A stretch of 58,887 nt of DNA from Bdellovibrionota bacterium (GTDB lineage: Bacteria; Bdellovibrionota; UBA1018; CAUJDS01), in the NCBI GenBank assembly GCA_963169695.1, contig CAUJDS010000012.1:1-58887 (forward strand), read 5' to 3'. Position 1 is the first letter of the stretch. Each line of letters opens with the position of its first letter. A model generated the notes under the pieces. It was not told where the DNA came from. It saw only the letters and a list, made by a program, of their open reading frames with translations, and ran no database searches. This document shows, piece by piece, positions 25,258 to 33,925 of the stretch. The translations under genes were made by a program, and so were the position numbers.

Positions 25258-25293
25258 GTGGCGGGTATGCGTCAAGTGCCCGTCACCTTTTTG
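25258..25293 (+). terminator. Rho-independent terminator after the multicopper oxidase
   Basis: GTGGCGGG (25258-25265) pairs with CCCGTCAC (25279-25286) through one G-U pair, and CTTTTTG follows. It lies 3 bases past the stop, between convergent genes. Confidence 0.6.
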
Positions 25294-25384
25294 CTTAGTA
25301 AATAGTGGCTGCATTAGCGCACACCACTTTTAATGGAAGTCTCTTCCTTTAGGTCTACTCGACAGCACAGCTGCTTTAAGAATA

Positions 25385-26614
25385 CTATTTCTTGGGTACC
25401 TGTGGAGTGGCTGATTCTGCGGTAGATTTGACTTCCATTTCCTTCTCTACGTTCACACGAGCTTCGGTGATGAGTTTCTGAATGCCATCTACCACCATGA
25501 CGAGGTTCTTGGCGCCATTCTGAAATTTCCTCATGTCATCACTATCTTTTGGGGCACTACTCAAAAACTGCCCAAGTCGCCCCAAATGCCAATCAACTGC
25601 TCTTAGAAGTTCGTCTCCATGATCAGGGCTTAATGCGCGACCGATTACCTCTTCATATCTGTCCAAGCGATTCAATAAATTCGCCATCTGGGCTTCAACA
25701 GGGGGATTCTTGCCACCCTCAGCTCTTAACTTGATAGTCTTTTCGAGCAATTCCAAAATCGCTTCACAGTTAGAAATTTCAACTGCGGCTTCGCAGCGAT
25801 CCTGACGATCGTCGGCATCACATCTCGTCAAGTTGTCCTTGGCAAGTGCCAATCGCGCGCGGATCGCCATGAGAGGAGTGGTACCCGCGGAATCCTCAAG
25901 CTCCGGACTCGCTCCCTTATGTAGAAGCTGTTGAATGATTCCGACCATACGAGGGTGCTTCATGTCGGCATAGGTAAGCACGCTAGTAAGAAGTCGTCGA
26001 TCACCATCGCTGTAACGATCAAATCCGCTCCGTACTTCAGCATTAGGGTCGACACCGGCATCCAGCACAGTACTAAGAATCGCTGAGGCAGAATTGAATC
26101 GTGCGGAATTTTCTTTTCCTGATTCGAGTCTTCTGTACCCTTCCTCAAGCTGACGCAAGGCTTCGCCAAGAAGCCGATAGGGCAAGGACTCATTTCTCTT
26201 ACCTATCGAAAGATCTTTGAGGGCTCCCGTATCCATCTTATTTTGGGTTTCTATCAACGTCTTTAGCACCGCAGTTATTGCAGACTTGTTGCCTGGTCCT
26301 GCGTTTTCTAATCTTCCAGCTAAATATTTAGCTGCATTGACAAACCTTTCATTTCCATACGGCCCGATGTCGAATTTCGTTACCCCGATAAAGTAGGTGG
26401 CTTGATCTGGATAATCCAATATCGATCGGACTAGGTTCAGCTTTGCATTTTCGATAGCATCAGTGGAGCTCTCCGTGTCGGAAATCACCCTAAATTCATT
26501 TAAGAAGGTCACTTTATTGAATTCCTTCTTATCGGCCGCATTTTCTTGTGCCCAAGCAATATTTCCTTGCATCAATCCCAAGCCCAATAAAACAACTATT
26601 CGAATCTTCATCAT
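25385..26614 (-). CDS. Exported ankyrin-repeat-like protein
   Basis: The 409-residue protein has a signal peptide (MMKIRIVVLLGLGLMQGNIAWA). The middle has two ankyrin-like turns: SAILSTVLDAGVDPNAE, at about 177-193, and a segment with IIQQLLHKGASPELEDSAG then TTPLMAI at about 227-253. The rest is helical. The C-terminal tail is Lys/Glu/Pro rich. Ankyrin repeats bind proteins; an exported one may act in the periplasm or outside. ATG 26614 follows an AAGGA site. Between it and HNH element 3 is a 34-base inverted repeat (26804-26838). Confidence 0.65.
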   Translation of the reverse strand: MMKIRIVVLLGLGLMQGNIAWAQENAADKKEFNKVTFLNEFRVISDTESSTDAIENAKLNLVRSILDYPDQATYFIGVTKFDIGPYGNERFVNAAKYLAGRLENAGPGNKSAITAVLKTLIETQNKMDTGALKDLSIGKRNESLPYRLLGEALRQLEEGYRRLESGKENSARFNSASAILSTVLDAGVDPNAEVRSGFDRYSDGDRRLLTSVLTYADMKHPRMVGIIQQLLHKGASPELEDSAGTTPLMAIRARLALAKDNLTRCDADDRQDRCEAAVEISNCEAILELLEKTIKLRAEGGKNPPVEAQMANLLNRLDRYEEVIGRALSPDHGDELLRAVDWHLGRLGQFLSSAPKDSDDMRKFQNGAKNLVMVVDGIQKLITEARVNVEKEMEVKSTAESATPQVPKK

Positions 26615-26803
26615 CGCTCTCGTCCTTCTCGATATCGCTAATCCATCTAATGGAGACGCTCTCCGCAATTTGGATAGTGCAAGGAAAGTGCCACGCGACG
26701 GCCCAGTACTTCCCAGATTCCAGTCTCATATCGCCAATATGTAACCAATTTTGCTACTAGAACTGTCATAGAGTTGCAGAACCGTCAAAAGGTTCTTCAG
26801 GTT

Positions 26804-26838
26804 TAAGGTCAAAAGGTGCCAGGCGCCTTTGTACCTTA
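26804..26838. repeat. Inverted repeat centred on GGTGCC-A-GGCGCC
   Basis: TAAGGTCAAAAGGTGCC and its partner GGCGCCTTTGTACCTTA match at 14 of 17 positions around one central base. There is no T tract, so a terminator is less likely than a binding site or repeat remnant. The 11-mer CAAAAGGTGCC also occurs in the terminator after purK (36552). Confidence 0.45.
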
Positions 26839-26953
26839 GGTCTCCGTAATGAAACAACCCAGCCCCAGCAAGGCGGGTTGGCAGCGGCTTCGAGTAATTA
26901 TATTGAATCTATGTACACCAATGGATCTGTACTAGGATTTGAAAGGCATCCTT

Positions 26954-26972
26954 TCGTCGTACTGTACGACGA
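26954..26972. promoter_or_regulatory. Perfect 19-bp palindrome in the element 3 leader
   Basis: Identical in all 19 bases to 904-922 of element 1, although this copy no longer encodes a full endonuclease. Confidence 0.5.
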
Positions 26973-27284
26973 GGGCTTGATACCCGAGAAGCCTGCAGTA
27001 AAGCTAGCTTTTCCAATTGTGACTTAGTTGTGAGTGCAAAATAAAATACAGATGACTTTACTCTTGGCGCCTTGAAAGGCAGTTTCATTTGCTTTTCTTC
27101 GACAACTGTCCAACCTTTCTTATCACGATGCTAAGGCTTCTCGCTTTCATTCAGAGCTGAGAGTGTTCATTTCATGGGGTGGGTCTTTATTTTAAGAGCG
27201 AAACGCATTAGCGTCTAAAGGAGCGATAAAAATCGCACCGAAAAACCCGTGGTAAGTTCCTCCTCGTTGAAAGGAACTCTGCTG

Positions 27285-27721
27285 GAACCTTGTTGCCATT
27301 GTTCATACGCCAATGAATGCCCCAAGATTCCAAGCGTGGAAGAGCGTGCTCGCGTGATCAATGCAACCCAAGCGGAGCTAATTTTTGGAAAAAACAAAGA
27401 TAGTACTTTGGCGCTTTGATTCTTAAAAGTGCAAGAGCAGTCTTAAGAGCGACCGCCTGGATGGCGGTCAAGAGGCTTAAGGAAGAGTGCTGGACTGCTC
27501 ATGCATTTTTAAGAATCAAAGCAATGCGCAAAGTAGTGACTGCCCAGGCACATCAGTGCACCTATCAAGACCCTTGGACCCAATTTCGATGTGACAAAGA
27601 AAGGTTCTTACACATCCATCACAAGCTTCCGGTAGCAAAGGGTGGGACCAATGCCCTAGACAATCTCACCTTGCTTTGCAGTGCCCATCATCGATTGGAG
27701 CACTATCAAAGTAGCGGGTGA
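27285..27721 (+). pseudogene. Remnant of the HNH endonuclease gene
   Basis: Fragments of the N-terminal region are joined by deletions and frame changes (27285-27380). They are followed by foldback DNA and then an intact HNH end (27546-27721, with CTYQDPWTQFRC, IHHKLPVAKGGTN and CSAHHR). A 101-codon frame from TTG 27416 joins foldback sequence to the HNH domain. It could in principle be read as a solo HNH protein, but no ribosome binding site is evident. I treat it as a broken gene. Confidence 0.7.
27402..27538. repeat. Foldback (nested inverted repeat) inside HNH element 3
   Basis: Outer arms 27414-27442 and 27493-27521 match at 27 of 29 bases when inverted, beginning CTTTGATTCTTAAAA. Shorter outer pairs extend to about 27402 and 27538 (ACTTTG...CAAAGT). 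At the centre GACCGCC (27451-27457) and GGCGGTC (27463-27469) form a tight hairpin. The whole could fold into one long stem. It resembles a MITE-like or foldback insertion and has no counterpart in elements 1 and 2. Confidence 0.6.
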
Positions 27722-27826
27722 GATTTTGATGATCGCTGCGCACTTCTATTAGTAGGAGTCACTCTATTGGGGTCGTTGTGAGCAAGTAGTCCGCTAGCGC
27801 ATGATACCTCTATCGGATGCAAATCT

Positions 27827-29128
27827 TTATGTCGATGGGGTTTCGTTATCGATATAGACCTGCATGGTGTCTGCATTGTAACCAAAAAGTTCACCATAGC
27901 GACCCCATTGCAGAAGGGTATCTAAGACGCGTTCGGGATTTTCATTGGGTAGCCAATCCGAAAGATCCTGGATTACTTCGCTACGAGGGAGTGTCTGATC
28001 TGGAACAGACAGGAGTTTTTCGTGAATGAGTTGTGTCAGTCGCAACTGCTTCATTTGGCGATGGACGATTTTCTTCTTCTCATTGACGTCCGAGCTGACA
28101 AAGGCTTTGCCTAAATCGGTGAGTACCACCTGGTTTTTTGGTGTATCGACTAGGTCGAGCAATTCGGCGGCTTTGGCCAGAATCAAAACTTGCACGGAGT
28201 CTTTCATGAGTTTCTTGGCTAGCAAAAACGCGTCCGCTCGTTTGCCATCCTCTTGGCCAATGACTTCTAGAAAACCATCTACCTCGGTAATACTGACATG
28301 CGGGAGAGATTCGATGGTATTTGAAGCAAGCGCAGGTGGTATCCAGTCGGCGGTATCAGGAATGATGGTCTCCGTGAGAAGGTCGTGCATATTGTCGACG
28401 AGGTTCTTAAACGCTGAGCTCTTTTCATCACGAGGGTAATTCAAGTCATTTCGAATCGAAAAGCGAACTTTCCCAGAACCTACGACAAGGATGCGGCTAC
28501 CCATGGATACGGCTTCGGTAATATTATGGGTCACTAAGACAATAGCTTTGATTGCGGTTTTTTTGGAAAGCCAGAGGTTGAGCACTTCCTTGCGGAGGGT
28601 TTCTGCCGTCAAAACATCGAGCGCACTAAAAGGTTCATCCAAACAAAGAATGGGTCTTTCCATGACGAGGGCTCGCGCAATACCCACCCGTTGCTTCATG
28701 CCGCCTGTATGTTCTTTGGGATAAGCTTCCTCAAATCCTTCCAATCCGACTAAGTCGATGGCTTTTTTGACTCGAGACGAGACTTCTTCTTTCGTCAATC
28801 CAAGTGGCTTGATCCCAGTGGCGACATTGGCTGCTACGTTTTTCCATGGTAGCAGCGCAAAGCTTTGGAAAACCAGAGCCGTGTCTGGATTAGACTGGTG
28901 GAGTGGCTTTCCATCTAAAAACACTTTTCCGTGAGAGGGCTTGAGAAGGCCTGTAAGGATTCTAAGGCAAGTAGATTTGCCTGAGCCGGAAGGACCGAGG
29001 AGCACTAGGACCTCGCCCTGATGGACCGTCATATTGACGTCGTCGAGGACTTTGATTTTTCGTCCCGTATCCAGATGGAAGCTCTGTTGGATGTTTTTCA
29101 TTTCGATCGCGGGCTTTAGCGTTTGCAT
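27827..29128 (-). CDS. ABC importer ATPase with C-terminal AAA-associated domain (nitrate/sulfonate/taurine type)
   Basis: The 433-residue protein has an ABC domain at about 1-235: Walker A GPSGSGKST, Q-loop FQSFALLPW, signature TGGMKQRVGIARA and Walker B ILCLDEPFSALD. About 190 extra residues follow, matching the regulatory domain seen after some NtrD/SsuB-type ATPases. ATG 29128, 4 bases after the permease stop with an AGG site, is preferred over an upstream start overlapping the permease. It pairs with the permease encoded just before it. The substrate is unknown. Its stop lies beside the decayed end of HNH element 3. Confidence 0.85.
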   Translation of the reverse strand: MQTLKPAIEMKNIQQSFHLDTGRKIKVLDDVNMTVHQGEVLVLLGPSGSGKSTCLRILTGLLKPSHGKVFLDGKPLHQSNPDTALVFQSFALLPWKNVAANVATGIKPLGLTKEEVSSRVKKAIDLVGLEGFEEAYPKEHTGGMKQRVGIARALVMERPILCLDEPFSALDVLTAETLRKEVLNLWLSKKTAIKAIVLVTHNITEAVSMGSRILVVGSGKVRFSIRNDLNYPRDEKSSAFKNLVDNMHDLLTETIIPDTADWIPPALASNTIESLPHVSITEVDGFLEVIGQEDGKRADAFLLAKKLMKDSVQVLILAKAAELLDLVDTPKNQVVLTDLGKAFVSSDVNEKKKIVHRQMKQLRLTQLIHEKLLSVPDQTLPRSEVIQDLSDWLPNENPERVLDTLLQWGRYGELFGYNADTMQVYIDNETPST

Positions 29129-29132
29129 TCCA

Positions 29133-30893
29133 TTACCTTTCAAACCTGAATTTACGTTCACAAAGTACTTGCGCTCGTCTCCAGATCGTTCGGTTCAAAA
29201 CGAGGACCATCGATACCATGGCAATAAGAGCTCCTGCTAGGAGCGGAAAATTGCCATCCGAGGTCGATTGACTAATAAGAGCACCAAGTCCGACCGTTCT
29301 AAGGGTTTGACCATGGTATTGAATGTACTCCGCTACGATGCTTGCGTTCCAAGCGCCACCCGAAGCTGTGATCCATCCTGTAACTAGGCTAGGGAAGATA
29401 GAAGGTAGGTAAAGGTCAAAAAGACGTTGCTTCAACGGCGAACGGAAAAGATAGAACGTCTCTCTTAGTTCGCGCGAAATCAAAGTGGCCCCCGCAAGTA
29501 CGTTGAATAAGATGTACCACTGAACTCCCAAGAGCATGAGGATGCTTGCACCAACGCCAAGTCCTACGCCCAATGCGCTGAGGCCAAAAAGCACGATCGG
29601 ATAGAGCATAGGCGCAGGAAAAGATGCCGCCACTTGAATAATAGGTTGAAAGAAGCGCGTTCGCTTGGGTGAAAGGCCCACCCAGATTCCAAAGGGTACC
29701 GTCCAAAGCGTAGATAGGACAAGCGCACCTAGAACTCTCAAAAAAGTATATCCGGCGCTCTGAAGGATGAGGATGATCTCTGGAGCCTTTAGTGCATGAA
29801 TCAGTATGGCAAGTTTCATGAGGATCCATAGGCCCAATCCCAGAACTGGCACCCAACTCAGGTGGTTCAGTGAAGGTGTGTATCGAAAAAGTGAGATCCA
29901 TCGGTGACGAAACCTTCTGAGCAGCAGGCCCGTTCGTCTTCGTTTGCGGGGTTTAAAAAGGTGAGTGGAGAGGGTTTCAATCTGAGCGATGGCAGAATGG
30001 ATATATTTTTCAAGCACGCGCACGAGGCGGGATTCTTTGAGGAGCATTTGGATAAAGGGAATATTTTGGACCTGCTCATTTTGTTCGTCGAGCCGAAACC
30101 TTCGTGTCCATGCGATGACGGGGCGCCATACGATGAAGTCCATAAATAGAATCACCGCAACCATGGCCGACAAGCCGTAGAGAATGGCCCTGGTATTTCC
30201 TACCTCAATTGCCGTAGCCATATAAGAGCCAAGTCCTAGTAGTCGGTACTGTCGATCGCCGAGCGTAAATGCTTCGCAAATAGTAAGAAAGAACCAGCCT
30301 CCAGCCATCGACATTAGGCTGTTCCATGCCAATCCGCTGGACGCAAAAGGCAGTTCAATATCGAAAAGACGCTGAATCGGGGTCAGCCGCACATTTCGAC
30401 TCAATTCGTGAAAGTGATTGGGAATCGATTTCAGCGATGCATAGTAACTGAAAGTCATATTCCAGACCTGACCCGTAAAAATCATCAGAATGCAGGCCAA
30501 TTCCAATCCGAAATTAGAATGTGGAAATACCGAAATCAGACCCAGCACCAAGGTGGGCAGAAACCCCAGGACGGGGATAGACTGCCCCACGTCTAAGAGT
30601 GGTAGGATGACGCGTTCTGCTCGTCTGCTCTTTGCGGCCCAGTATCCAAAGATCAGCGTAAATCCCAAAGATGCGACGTAGGCTATTAGTGCCCGAAAGA
30701 GTGAGTAGACAGCATAGAGAGGAAGCGCTCGCTCTGAAAGATCAATCTGGATGCTGGGTTGGTAGGCGGCGGTCCAATTGCGCGCCAGTTCCACGCTTCC
30801 AAAGAGAAAAAACCCGAGTACCAAAATAGCAGTCAAGTCCCCTAGCGGGAATTGAGTTTTCTTAGGGTAAGAGTGTGGAACCTGACTATACAT
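29133..30893 (-). CDS. ABC importer permease, two fused membrane domains
   Basis: The 586-residue protein holds two copies of the binding-protein-dependent permease domain (about 15-285 and 340-580), each with about six helices. They are joined by a charged cytoplasmic stretch rich in Arg/Lys (about 290-335). This fused layout goes with ATPases carrying the AAA-associated tail, as encoded next. No periplasmic binding protein gene is found in the window, so the ligand cannot be predicted. The ribosome binding site is weak. Confidence 0.85.
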   Translation of the reverse strand: MYSQVPHSYPKKTQFPLGDLTAILVLGFFLFGSVELARNWTAAYQPSIQIDLSERALPLYAVYSLFRALIAYVASLGFTLIFGYWAAKSRRAERVILPLLDVGQSIPVLGFLPTLVLGLISVFPHSNFGLELACILMIFTGQVWNMTFSYYASLKSIPNHFHELSRNVRLTPIQRLFDIELPFASSGLAWNSLMSMAGGWFFLTICEAFTLGDRQYRLLGLGSYMATAIEVGNTRAILYGLSAMVAVILFMDFIVWRPVIAWTRRFRLDEQNEQVQNIPFIQMLLKESRLVRVLEKYIHSAIAQIETLSTHLFKPRKRRRTGLLLRRFRHRWISLFRYTPSLNHLSWVPVLGLGLWILMKLAILIHALKAPEIILILQSAGYTFLRVLGALVLSTLWTVPFGIWVGLSPKRTRFFQPIIQVAASFPAPMLYPIVLFGLSALGVGLGVGASILMLLGVQWYILFNVLAGATLISRELRETFYLFRSPLKQRLFDLYLPSIFPSLVTGWITASGGAWNASIVAEYIQYHGQTLRTVGLGALISQSTSDGNFPLLAGALIAMVSMVLVLNRTIWRRAQVLCERKFRFER

Positions 30894-31013
30894 AAGTTGA
30901 ATTCACTCAGCGTTGTTTGACTCCAGCCTACACGATCTTGGCAAAAAGAGGTATGCTTGACCTGGGGGTGTGGAGTGATAATAGAACTGCTTTTTCTAAC
31001 GATAGGAAGTGTC

Positions 31014-31967
31014 ATGGCCGATTCTCAATATAAGAAACCGACCGAACCTGAACTTCGTGCAAGACTTACCCCCGAACAATATCGATGCACCCAGGAGGAG
31101 GGTACCGAAAAGCCCTTTGATAATGCTTTTTGGAATAAACATGAAGACGGCATCTATGTTGACGTGGTGAGCGGTGAGCCCCTTTTTAGTTCTTTAGATA
31201 AGTATGACTCGGGTACTGGCTGGCCAAGCTTTACTAAGCCCCTCGCGCCCACTCACGTCAAGGAACGTAAGGACGACAAACTTGGAATGGTTCGGACCGA
31301 GGTAAGGTCCGCTCAGGCCGATTCTCACCTTGGGCATGTCTTTGATGATGGACCTAAGGACAAAGGTGGACTGCGGTTTTGTATCAACTCTGCCACTTTG
31401 AAATTTGTACCGGTGTCCGAAATGCAGGCCAAGGGCTATGGAGCCTTTCTCTTTGCGTTTGCAAAAAAGGAAGGCTGGAAGCTCGCCACCCTTGCTGGCG
31501 GATGCTTCTGGGGTGTCGAACAATTGCTGCGAGATATCCCGGGAGTCTTAGAGACCCAAGTGGGTTATGCCGGGGGTGCAAGTGATCGCGTGGATTACGA
31601 GCAAGTCAAGACAGGGGCGACGGGTCATGCCGAGACGGTGCAGATCCTCTTTGATCCAAAAAAAGTCTCATACGATGATCTTCTTATTAAATTTTTTAAG
31701 CTGCATGACCCAACTACTTTGAATCAACAAGGAAACGATAAGGGCACACAGTATCGATCTGTCATTTTCTACCATGATGAGGAACAAAAAAAAGCGGCCG
31801 AGGTGATGAAGGCCCGTGTAGACCGCTCAGGCAAATGGGGAAAGCCTATTGTCACCCAAATCCTTCCTGTATCCACCTTTGTTCGAGCAGAGGACTATCA
31901 TCAGAAGTACCTTCAAAAGCATCCGCAGGGCTACACTTGCCATTTTTTACGGAAGATTGATTTCTAG
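31014..31967 (+). CDS. Methionine sulfoxide reductase, MsrB-MsrA fusion
   Basis: The 317-residue protein repairs both isomers of methionine sulfoxide. The MsrB domain comes first (about 1-135), with [17 protein letters not shown] and catalytic Cys in [11 protein letters not shown]. It has no CxxC zinc site, so it is the zinc-free form; a Cys in YRCTQ may resolve the disulfide. The MsrA domain follows (about 155-317) with catalytic GCFWG and GYAGG. Start 31014 is chosen for the GGAAG site and because upstream codons do not match the family. No clear signal peptide is present, so it should be cytoplasmic and recycled by thioredoxin. Confidence 0.93.
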   Translation: MADSQYKKPTEPELRARLTPEQYRCTQEEGTEKPFDNAFWNKHEDGIYVDVVSGEPLFSSLDKYDSGTGWPSFTKPLAPTHVKERKDDKLGMVRTEVRSAQADSHLGHVFDDGPKDKGGLRFCINSATLKFVPVSEMQAKGYGAFLFAFAKKEGWKLATLAGGCFWGVEQLLRDIPGVLETQVGYAGGASDRVDYEQVKTGATGHAETVQILFDPKKVSYDDLLIKFFKLHDPTTLNQQGNDKGTQYRSVIFYHDEEQKKAAEVMKARVDRSGKWGKPIVTQILPVSTFVRAEDYHQKYLQKHPQGYTCHFLRKIDF

Positions 31968-32035
31968 CCCGGCAATTTGACAGAGCCTGAGTCCGCGTGA
32001 TTCACTCATTCCTGCTCTGAGGGGGGCATAGGGTG

Positions 32036-33073
32036 ATGGGTGGACTAAGATTAGCTGGTTTTCTGGGGATCTATCTTTTTATTGGGGCAGATTTTGAGAG
32101 CAGCTCTGCTCAGTCGCTCAGTGATCCCGCACCTACCGAGGTAGTTCGGCTCGACTCGATAGGTGGAACTACGGAGAAGCTTCCGGTCTTTGATCAAGAG
32201 AGTGAGGGGATTTGCTATGCCTGTCAGGCATCTACTTTAATTGATGCATGGAGATTCTCGCACGGAGATGTTGAGACTCAGCACATCACTTCTCCTTGGA
32301 TATTAGCATTGGATGTGGTTCGCGCTGGCTATAAAACTTTTGACAATTCTGGTTTAAAAATGAGTCCACAAGCGCTTGAGCAACTGAGAGAGCAGCAAAA
32401 TTCCAAAAATAAAGTAGACCTCGATCCACCTAAGGTTGAGTCAGACCCCGACAAACTCTATACGGATATTTGGACTCGAAGCAGTGAAGTAGATTGCGCT
32501 GAAGCCTATCGAAAGTATGGCTCTTGTAACGCATCTCGGGCCTGGGCCCAAATGCGCGTGGACCAGTGGGGCCTCGATCGACGGCAAGCAAGCAAATGGA
32601 AGCAAGAGGATGAAGCAATAGGCAATCGACGCCTTCCGCCCCGCAACTACTTTCAGGTGATAAGTCGATTCTATGTAAAGTCGGATGAGTACCTTATAAC
32701 TATGGATCATTACTTTCTTGGTGCTGACCCGAAGACAACACAACCTTTGGCCCTTACTTATTGTGGGAATCTTTTAGAAGAAGGAAAGGACTACCAAGGG
32801 CTTGTCAGTCGAGGCATTACTTTTTTCTGGATGTACATTCAAGCCAAAGCGAACTGTGGTCCTCACGCCGGCGTATTGATTGGGCGTCGCAAAGTGGGAT
32901 CAAAATCTCAGTTCCTTATTCACAATTCTTGGGGCCGCTTTCCTAATATTTCATCTGATTGGGAGAATGATCTTGGAAAAATCTGGGTGGATGGTGAGGC
33001 TCTGAGTAAAAATACCTTCTCGCTCGATTGGTTGGAGGAGCCGGAAGATCTGACAAATGAGTCTTCACGTTAA
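32036..33073 (+). CDS. Exported papain-like cysteine protease
   Basis: The 345-residue protein has a hydrophobic leader (about 1-26). The papain signature appears as DQESEGICYACQAST (about 53-67), aligning with DQG-CGSCWAFS, so the Cys of GIC is the predicted nucleophile. The His is probably in CGPHAGVLIGRR (about 278-289) and the Asn in IHNSWGRF (about 298-305). These are the C1-family catalytic residues in order. The middle region (about 90-250) is unfamiliar and Cys-containing. It is followed by another exported protein on the same strand. A role in digesting outside proteins is inference. Confidence 0.75.
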   Translation: MGGLRLAGFLGIYLFIGADFESSSAQSLSDPAPTEVVRLDSIGGTTEKLPVFDQESEGICYACQASTLIDAWRFSHGDVETQHITSPWILALDVVRAGYKTFDNSGLKMSPQALEQLREQQNSKNKVDLDPPKVESDPDKLYTDIWTRSSEVDCAEAYRKYGSCNASRAWAQMRVDQWGLDRRQASKWKQEDEAIGNRRLPPRNYFQVISRFYVKSDEYLITMDHYFLGADPKTTQPLALTYCGNLLEEGKDYQGLVSRGITFFWMYIQAKANCGPHAGVLIGRRKVGSKSQFLIHNSWGRFPNISSDWENDLGKIWVDGEALSKNTFSLDWLEEPEDLTNESSR

Positions 33074-33154
33074 TAACCTTGCAAATATTACAGTCCCCTG
33101 GACTTTCTACTTCAAACAGCAGACAAGGGCGTCGGATAGGGAGTGGAAGGGGAA

Positions 33155-33922
33155 ATGTTCATCATTCTTGCCTTGTGGCTGGGGACTTATTCTCCGGCGT
33201 ATGCCGAGTCACAATCGGTCGTCGTTACGTCGGATGATTGCTCGCTTAGTTTTAAGTTGGGTTGGTCAAAGTTTAATGGCAGAGAGGATCTATTTCAGGG
33301 CCTAACGCCAGAATGGGGCGAAGTTGCTTTGCAAGAGAGCTTGTCAACCTACCGCGATGGTCGGTATGAGGCGCTTGGAAAACTCTGGAATGACCGAGCG
33401 AAGTTTGTTGCCTGGGCTGAAGACTTGAGGAGTGCCGTACGACGTCGCATGGACCTGGCCGGCGTGAAAAAGTCCTTTCAGCGATTTCCAACCTTCTATG
33501 AACACCATTACTACTTGGAAATGGCCGCTCGAGCGGAACGCCTTGGATTTCAAGTAGACCGGGAGCCGTCCATGCGCGCGGCCTATCCCTTTATCTTGAT
33601 GAGAGAAGTCATCGGAAATGGGGGCTATCACGAACGAATGCGCAATGCCGAATTCACTATTGATCGCGCTGCTGGATCGCGCCTGTCCTTTAAGTGGTCC
33701 TATGGCTTTCTTTTCCATTCGTCCGATGGTCATGCATTGCAATTGCTCTATGCAGCTGAACACCTTCCAAATTTTATTACGCTTTATCGTGAAATGGCAG
33801 ATGGATCAGGACAAGCAGAATGGAATATTCTTTTCGACAATCGAGCAAGTCGAGGAATGACCAATCCCGGAATCATTAGCCGCATTTTTGCAGGTTGGTT
33901 ACGGGGCTCGGTCGAAAATTAG
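33155..33922 (+). CDS. Exported protein of unknown function
   Basis: The 255-residue product begins with a signal peptide (MFIILALWLGTYSPAYA). ATG 33155 has a GGAAGG site; a GTG at 33143 is the alternative. The mature protein is helical with many aromatic residues, for example YEHHYYLEMAARAERLGF at about 118-135 and WSYGFLFHSS near 183. I recognise no family. It lies 81 bases after the papain-like protease gene, with no terminator visible between, so the two may be expressed together. Confidence 0.65.
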   Translation: MFIILALWLGTYSPAYAESQSVVVTSDDCSLSFKLGWSKFNGREDLFQGLTPEWGEVALQESLSTYRDGRYEALGKLWNDRAKFVAWAEDLRSAVRRRMDLAGVKKSFQRFPTFYEHHYYLEMAARAERLGFQVDREPSMRAAYPFILMREVIGNGGYHERMRNAEFTIDRAAGSRLSFKWSYGFLFHSSDGHALQLLYAAEHLPNFITLYREMADGSGQAEWNILFDNRASRGMTNPGIISRIFAGWLRGSVEN

Positions 33923-33925
33923 CAG

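Larger units (their letters stand above)
26863..27760 (+). mobile_element. HNH element 3: decayed copy with internal deletions
   Basis: The left tip CCCCAGCAAGGCGGG (26863-26877) is perfect, but the inner part of the left repeat is deleted. The leader (26885-27285) is close to that of element 1, including the 19-bp palindrome at 26954-26972. The gene has three deletions matching element 1 positions of about 1266-1451, 1477-1636 and 1708-2040. A foldback sequence (27402-27538) occupies the third. The right repeat is not recognisable past about 27760, so the right boundary is uncertain. Confidence 0.65.
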
